DNA of 12,161 nt from Candidatus Sulfotelmatobacter sp. (GTDB lineage Bacteria; Acidobacteriota; Terriglobia; Terriglobales; Acidobacteriaceae), in NCBI GenBank assembly GCA_030049565.1, contig JASIKQ010000490.1:1-12161 (forward strand), read 5' to 3'. The notes beneath the pieces were generated by a model. The model saw only the letters and a program-made list of their open reading frames with translations, searched no databases and was not told where the DNA came from. Position numbers and translations under genes: made by a program. Positions 6,832 to 12,161 of this stretch are shown piece after piece. How positions within the stretch are numbered: the stretch's first letter is position 1; the number at the start of each line of letters is the position of its first letter.

Positions 6832-6890
6832 CGGGATCGGAGGGAGCCACGGAACCCAGTGGTTCACGATGGTGATGGGGCTAAGGATGA

Positions 6891-6910
6891 GCCGGGCCAA
6901 CCAGCCCGGC
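6891..6910 (+). other. GC-rich hairpin between the CBS and reductase genes
   Basis: GCCGGGC-CAACCA-GCCCGGC has perfect 7-bp arms and is followed by TTT. It lies 17 nt before the ATG at 6928. A second small stem, GAACC-CAGT-GGTTC, lies at 6852-6865. Together they could attenuate, stabilise the mRNA or hide the reductase start. The T run is too short for a firm terminator call. Confidence 0.5.
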
Positions 6911-6927
6911 TTTCCCGGCAGCGGTTG

Positions 6928-7968
6928 ATGAAGAAAGTCATGGAAATCAGAGATCTCACCATAATTGGTGGCGGCCCGACCGGATTGGCGGCCGCTTTTC
7001 GCGCGGGCATGCATGAGATCTCGGCGCGCATTATCGAGACTGCTTCTCAACTCGGCGGACAGGTGACGGCGCTTTATCCGGAAAAGAAGATCTACGACGT
7101 TTTCGGCTTACCCGAAGTCCTGGGAAAGGAACTGGTGCATAACCTGATTAAGCAAGGGCTTCAATTCGGCGCCGAGGTTTGTCTGGGCGAAAGCGTCAAG
7201 GGCCTTCGCTTCGCGGGCCAGGGGGAGCCCATAGAAATCGTGACCGATCGAAACAGTTATCCCACACGAACCGTTCTGCTGGCCGGCGGGCTGGGCCTGA
7301 TCACGCCGCGCAAGCACGACGCGCAGGGTTGCGACCGCTTCGAAGGCAAGGGCGTTTACTACAGCGTTCGCGACCCCGAGCTGTTCCGCGGAAAAAAAGT
7401 CGTGATTGTGGGCGGAGGCGACTCGGCTCTGGATTGGGTTCTGAACCTCAGGCCAATTGCTGCCCGGATCACGCTGGTGCATCGCTCGCAGGAATTCGCT
7501 GGGCACGCTTCCACCTTGCGCGAAGTGCAGCAACTGGCAGACTTCGGTCACATCGGCCTGCACACCTCCACGCTGCTGACGGCTGCCCACGGCAACGGAA
7601 AACTGGAAGCCATTACGGTGAGGAACTCGCGTGGAGTGGAGCAGACGATGGAAGCGCAAGCCCTTCTGCCGATGATCGGCTTCCATGTCAATCTCGGTTC
7701 CATGGAGAACTGGGGCCTGGAGTTTCAGGAGAAAAAAATCGTGGTCAACTCGCGCATGGAAACCAATCTTCCCGGCGTTTTTGCTGCAGGCGACATGGTT
7801 ACGTATCCGGGAAAAATCAAGCTCATCGCCACCGGATTCGCAGAAGCCGCAATTGCGGTTAAAAGCGCGGTTGAGTACGTTCATCCTGGCGAGAAGGTGC
7901 GGGTGCAGTACAGCAGTGTCGCCGGTCTGCCAAAGGCTTCGAAGGCCTTGGCATTGGCAGGCAATTAG
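6928..7968 (+). CDS. Ferredoxin/flavodoxin-NADP+ reductase, thioredoxin-reductase-like type
   Basis: 346 residues from the ATG at 6928. FAD is bound by IIGGGPTGLAAAF (GxGxxG at about 14-19). SQLGGQVTALYPEKKIYDVFG is typical of the TrxR-like ferredoxin-NADP reductases. The NADP domain has VIVGGGDSALDW and LVHRSQEFAGH. The CxxC redox pair of true thioredoxin reductases is missing. The C-terminal FAD motif is VFAAGDMVTYPGKIKLIATGFAEAA. The likely reaction is reversible electron transfer between reduced ferredoxin and NADP+, which could supply NADPH for the CBB cycle. Start: family members begin just before the first strand, which favours 6928 or 6940, yet neither has a clear ribosome site. A GTG at 6859 behind GGAGGGAG (6839-6846) would add 23 unmatched residues and is the alternative. 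Confidence 0.9.
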   Translation: MKKVMEIRDLTIIGGGPTGLAAAFRAGMHEISARIIETASQLGGQVTALYPEKKIYDVFGLPEVLGKELVHNLIKQGLQFGAEVCLGESVKGLRFAGQGEPIEIVTDRNSYPTRTVLLAGGLGLITPRKHDAQGCDRFEGKGVYYSVRDPELFRGKKVVIVGGGDSALDWVLNLRPIAARITLVHRSQEFAGHASTLREVQQLADFGHIGLHTSTLLTAAHGNGKLEAITVRNSRGVEQTMEAQALLPMIGFHVNLGSMENWGLEFQEKKIVVNSRMETNLPGVFAAGDMVTYPGKIKLIATGFAEAAIAVKSAVEYVHPGEKVRVQYSSVAGLPKASKALALAGN

Positions 7969-7974
7969 CATTAA

Positions 7975-9636
<1,662 letters not shown>

Positions 9637-9699
9637 CGCTGCATTGAACGAGGAAGCAAAATTTTGCCCTGCGCGGGCCCGTGAAATGGAGATTTAACA

Positions 9700-10092
9700 A
9701 TGCGCATTACACAAGGAACTTTTTCTTATTTGCCGGATTTCACCGAGGAGCAGATCAAATTGCAAATGCGGTATTGCCTCGACAATGGCTGGCCGATTTC
9801 CATCGAGCATACCGACGATCCCCATCCCCGCAATTCTTATTGGGAAATGTGGGGTCTGCCCATGTTCGAAGCGCACGATCTCGACATTCCTTACCAGGAG
9901 CTCAACGAGTGCCGCCGTGCGTTTCCGGATCACTACATCAAGCTGAACGGCTATGACCGCACCAAAGGCAAACAAACCACCATGTTGAGCTTCATCGTGC
10001 ATCGGCCTAAGGAGGAGCCCGGCTTCACCCTCGACCGCACGGAAGGCGAGGACCGGCGAATCCAATACACGATTCGCTCCAAACCACGATAG
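9700..10092 (+). CDS. cbbS: RuBisCO small subunit, red type
   Basis: A 130-residue protein beginning [19 protein letters not shown], the standard red-type start, followed by [32 protein letters not shown] (26-56). The C-terminal extension (about 105-125, [20 protein letters not shown]) is the hairpin that lines the central channel in red-type form I enzymes and is missing from green-type ones. Four copies cap each end of the L8 core. TGGAG (9687-9691) lies 8 nt before the ATG. The gap after cbbL is 63 nt, so the two are almost certainly co-transcribed. It starts with a normal ATG, and no oddity was seen. Confidence 0.97.
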   Translation: MRITQGTFSYLPDFTEEQIKLQMRYCLDNGWPISIEHTDDPHPRNSYWEMWGLPMFEAHDLDIPYQELNECRRAFPDHYIKLNGYDRTKGKQTTMLSFIVHRPKEEPGFTLDRTEGEDRRIQYTIRSKPR

Positions 10093-10161
10093 AAGGAAAC
10101 CGGTAAGAAGCTCAACCGATACCGGAGCAGCAGACCAGAGATAACCCTTGAGAGCGGAAAG

Positions 10162-11172
10162 ATGAGAACAGAAAAGGCCGAAACAGAGGCGGTCGCGACT
10201 TCCGTCGGCATGCCGGGTCCCGCGACCAAGGCAGACGATGAGAGTTTTGTCGACATCGCTGCCGCCCATCGCGATTCCAATCTCGACGAGATCCTGGACC
10301 AGCTCGACCGCGAGTTGGTAGGGCTTCTGCCGGTTAAGGCCTACATCCGGCGGGTCGCCGCGTTGCTCCTGGTGACGCGTTTGCGCGAGAAAGTCGGATT
10401 ATCCACGGAGCGTCCAACCTTGCATATGTGCTTCACCGGTCATCCGGGCACGGGCAAGACCACAGTGGCAATGCGCATGGCAACGCTGTTGCAGCACCTT
10501 GGCTTTTTGCGCCGTGGACACCTGGTGGTGGCTACCCGCGACGATCTGGTCGGTCAGTATGTAGGTCACACCGCTCCCAAGACGAAGGAAATTTTGAAAA
10601 AAGCCATGGGCGGCGTGCTTTTCATTGACGAGGCCTATTACCTCTATCGTCCCGAAAACGAGCGCGACTATGGCCAGGAGGCGATCGAGATGCTGCTCCA
10701 GGTCATGGAGAACCAACGCGATGACCTGGTCGTCATCCTGGCCGGCTACCAGGAGCGGATGAATGCTTTCTTTCAATACAATCCGGGATTTCGCTCCCGC
10801 ATCGCGCACCACATTAGTTTTCCGGATTACACGCTGCAGGAGCTGATCGCGATTGCCGAACTCATGCTGCAGGAGCAGAACTACGCGTTCGACGACGGGG
10901 CCCGCGCAGCCTTCGCCGAGTATCTGGAATTGCGCAAAAAGCAGCCGCATTTTGCCAACGCGCGCAGCGTGCGGAATGCGATCGACCGCATCAAGCTGCG
11001 CCAGGCCAGCCGCCTCGTAAATGAAGGTGGTTGCGTTGCGAAAGAGAAATTAGTACGCATCGCGGAAGGTGACATTCGGCAGAGCCGCGTCTTCCGCGGC
11101 GGTTTGGAACTTGATCCCGACGATGCGCCGGTTGGCGGTGATGCAGGCATCAAGCGCGAGGAGGCGAGATGA
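10162..11172 (+). CDS. cbbX: CbbX, red-type RuBisCO activase (AAA+ ATPase)
   Basis: A 336-residue AAA+ protein. The N-terminal helix region (about 39-65, LDEILDQLDRELVGLLPVK) is typical of CbbX. Next come Walker A GHPGTGKT (93-100), pore loop GQYVGHTAP with Tyr133 (131-139), Walker B VLFIDEAYYLYR (152-163), arginine-finger region PGFRSRIAHH and sensor-2-like NARSVRNAIDR (266-276). CbbX hexamers use ATP to pull the C-terminal tail of the red-type large subunit and free inhibitory sugar phosphates; ribulose bisphosphate activates them. The first 30 residues and the tail after about 315 are unlike other members and probably disordered. The ribosome site is weak (GCGGAAAG). The stop overlaps the next gene's start, indicating coupling with phosphoribulokinase. 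Confidence 0.96.
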   Translation: MRTEKAETEAVATSVGMPGPATKADDESFVDIAAAHRDSNLDEILDQLDRELVGLLPVKAYIRRVAALLLVTRLREKVGLSTERPTLHMCFTGHPGTGKTTVAMRMATLLQHLGFLRRGHLVVATRDDLVGQYVGHTAPKTKEILKKAMGGVLFIDEAYYLYRPENERDYGQEAIEMLLQVMENQRDDLVVILAGYQERMNAFFQYNPGFRSRIAHHISFPDYTLQELIAIAELMLQEQNYAFDDGARAAFAEYLELRKKQPHFANARSVRNAIDRIKLRQASRLVNEGGCVAKEKLVRIAEGDIRQSRVFRGGLELDPDDAPVGGDAGIKREEAR

Positions 11173-12161
11173 CTACTAAAAGAAGACCAATAGTGCTCGG
11201 AATCGTGGGCGACAGTGCTGCGGGCAAGACCACGATCACTCGCGGCTTGGTGGAATTGCTCGGCACGGATCGGGTCACCCACATTTGCGCCGACGACTAT
11301 CACAAGTACGACCGCATCGAGCGCGCGCAGCGGAAGATTACCCCGTTGCATCCCGACTGCAACTACCTCGACATTTTGGAGCTGCACCTCGAGCGCGCCC
11401 ACTATGGCCAGCCCATGCTCAAGCCCGTCTACGACCACAGCACAGGCTCGCTAGTGCGCCCGGAATACCTGGTCCCAAGCGAGTTTGTCATTGTGGAAGG
11501 ACTGCTGGGCTTCCACACCGCAACCATGCGGCAATTCTATGACGTCAAAGTGTATCTTGATCCGCCGGAGGAACTGCGGCGCGCGTGGAAAATCAAACGC
11601 GACACCGCCAAGCGCGGTTACACGGCAGAGCAGGTGTTAGCGGAATTGGAGCGGCGCGAGGCCGACTCGCATGACTTCATTCGTCCGCAACGCGAGTTCG
11701 CAGACATTGTTGTGCGCTTTCACCCTGATGGCGACCGCTCGGAACAAGCCGACAGCCATCTCGATGTCAATTTGGTTCTACGCCCCACCATTCCGCACCC
11801 CGACCTGAGCTATCTTTCCGATCAGGACCGGCCCGGCGTTCGTCTCGAACTTGGCCGCGACAATCGCCGTCCCGTGGAATTTTTAGAAGTGGATGGCAAC
11901 GTCAGCCGCGAACATGCGGCCGAGTTGGAAGACGCAATTTGGAATCATCTTCCCGACCTGCGCCCGCTACGTGCCGACCAGTTCGGCGACTACAACTACG
12001 GCACTGAGGTGCGGCACAGCGATCCTCTGGCGCTTACTCAGTTGCTCATCACCTATCACCTGCTGCGCGCCTATAGTAAGGACGCGCCCATCCCTTTCGC
12101 GCGTCCCATCGCCGCGCTAAGCCGGCTGCAATTCGCACCGGATAGCGAGCCGGTGGAAACG
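11169..12161 (+). CDS. prk: Phosphoribulokinase, class II-like (3'-partial)
   Basis: Open from the ATG at 11169 to the window end (331 codons, no stop). It makes ribulose 1,5-bisphosphate from ribulose 5-phosphate and ATP, the step just before RuBisCO. Seen: P-loop GDSAAGKTT (14-22), CADDYHKYDR (40-49) with the catalytic aspartates, KPVYDHSTG (85-93), VIVEGLLGFH (107-116) and WKIKRDTAKRGYTAEQVL (140-157). The last matches the cyanobacterial/plant class II form better than the roughly 290-residue class I form, and the length agrees. The plant P-loop cysteine (GDSGCGKS) is alanine here, while the partner cysteine equivalent (Cys40) remains, so the thioredoxin-controlled disulfide cannot form. 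The start overlaps the cbbX stop by 4 nt, with AGGAGG at 11159-11164. The C-terminus lies outside the window. Confidence 0.95.
   Translation, partial: MTTKRRPIVLGIVGDSAAGKTTITRGLVELLGTDRVTHICADDYHKYDRIERAQRKITPLHPDCNYLDILELHLERAHYGQPMLKPVYDHSTGSLVRPEYLVPSEFVIVEGLLGFHTATMRQFYDVKVYLDPPEELRRAWKIKRDTAKRGYTAEQVLAELERREADSHDFIRPQREFADIVVRFHPDGDRSEQADSHLDVNLVLRPTIPHPDLSYLSDQDRPGVRLELGRDNRRPVEFLEVDGNVSREHAAELEDAIWNHLPDLRPLRADQFGDYNYGTEVRHSDPLALTQLLITYHLLRAYSKDAPIPFARPIAALSRLQFAPDSEPVET

Noticed and set aside
6217..7050. Long open frame on the - strand (277 codons)
   Set aside because: It lies opposite the DUF6789, CBS and reductase genes, which have clear family motifs, and its own translation shows no recognisable domain.
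6928..7968. Thioredoxin reductase annotation for the flavoprotein
   Set aside because: The CxxC redox pair between the FAD and NADP domains is absent, and the LGGQVTALYPEK segment is typical of the ferredoxin-NADP reductase branch.
7108..7971. Long open frame on the - strand (287 codons)
   Set aside because: It is the mirror of the reductase gene in GC-rich DNA; the + strand has full FAD and NADP motifs and the - strand none.

Overview
The window is a GC-rich bacterial chromosome segment. All recognisable genes lie on the + strand, and their theme is autotrophic CO2 fixation by the Calvin-Benson-Bassham (CBB) cycle. RuBisCO is form I of the red type: large and small subunits, followed by the red-type activase CbbX and a phosphoribulokinase. 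The lineage cannot be fixed from sequence alone. The mix of a red-type cbbLSX set, a class II-like phosphoribulokinase, a DUF6789 protein, a secreted copper-motif protein and a sigma-54 activator suggests a soil or subsurface non-proteobacterial autotroph. Acidobacteriota or a neighbouring phylum is my guess, at low confidence.

Layout. (1) 2-971: the 3' part of a SulP/SLC26 anion (sulfate or bicarbonate) transporter with C-terminal STAS domain. It enters from outside the window and is broken by an internal frame change at about position 255. (2) 1083-3202: a two-gene, translationally coupled unit of an FGGY kinase closest in motifs to D-ribulokinase and a histidine-phosphatase-family enzyme. 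(3) 3203-3403: non-coding, with short CACAG-type repeats and an inverted repeat. (4) 3404-4756: a sigma-54-dependent activator whose N-terminal sensor is a Rossmann-type nucleotide-binding domain. (5) 4757-5074: a non-coding control region with an AT-rich tract, a TATAAT box, an 18-bp palindrome and a strong -24/-12 promoter. (6) 5075-7968: a secreted copper-motif protein, a DUF6789 membrane protein, a two-CBS protein and a ferredoxin-NADP reductase of the thioredoxin-reductase-like type. (7) 7969-8184: the cbbL leader, with a palindrome and two hairpins. (8) 8185-12161: cbbL, cbbS, cbbX and phosphoribulokinase, the last cut by the window end.

How the parts may work together (inference). The Rossmann/sigma-54 protein may sense a nicotinamide-nucleotide or similar ligand and activate the -24/-12 promoter just downstream of its own gene. 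That would drive the copper-protein/DUF6789/CBS/reductase cassette and perhaps read on into the RuBisCO genes. The reductase would exchange electrons between ferredoxin and NADP(H), and the CBS protein could read adenylate charge. Phosphoribulokinase and RuBisCO carry out the fixation step, with CbbX removing inhibitory sugar phosphates. The ribulokinase would bring free ribulose in as ribulose 5-phosphate, the substrate of phosphoribulokinase. The SulP protein, if intact, would be a candidate for inorganic-carbon uptake.
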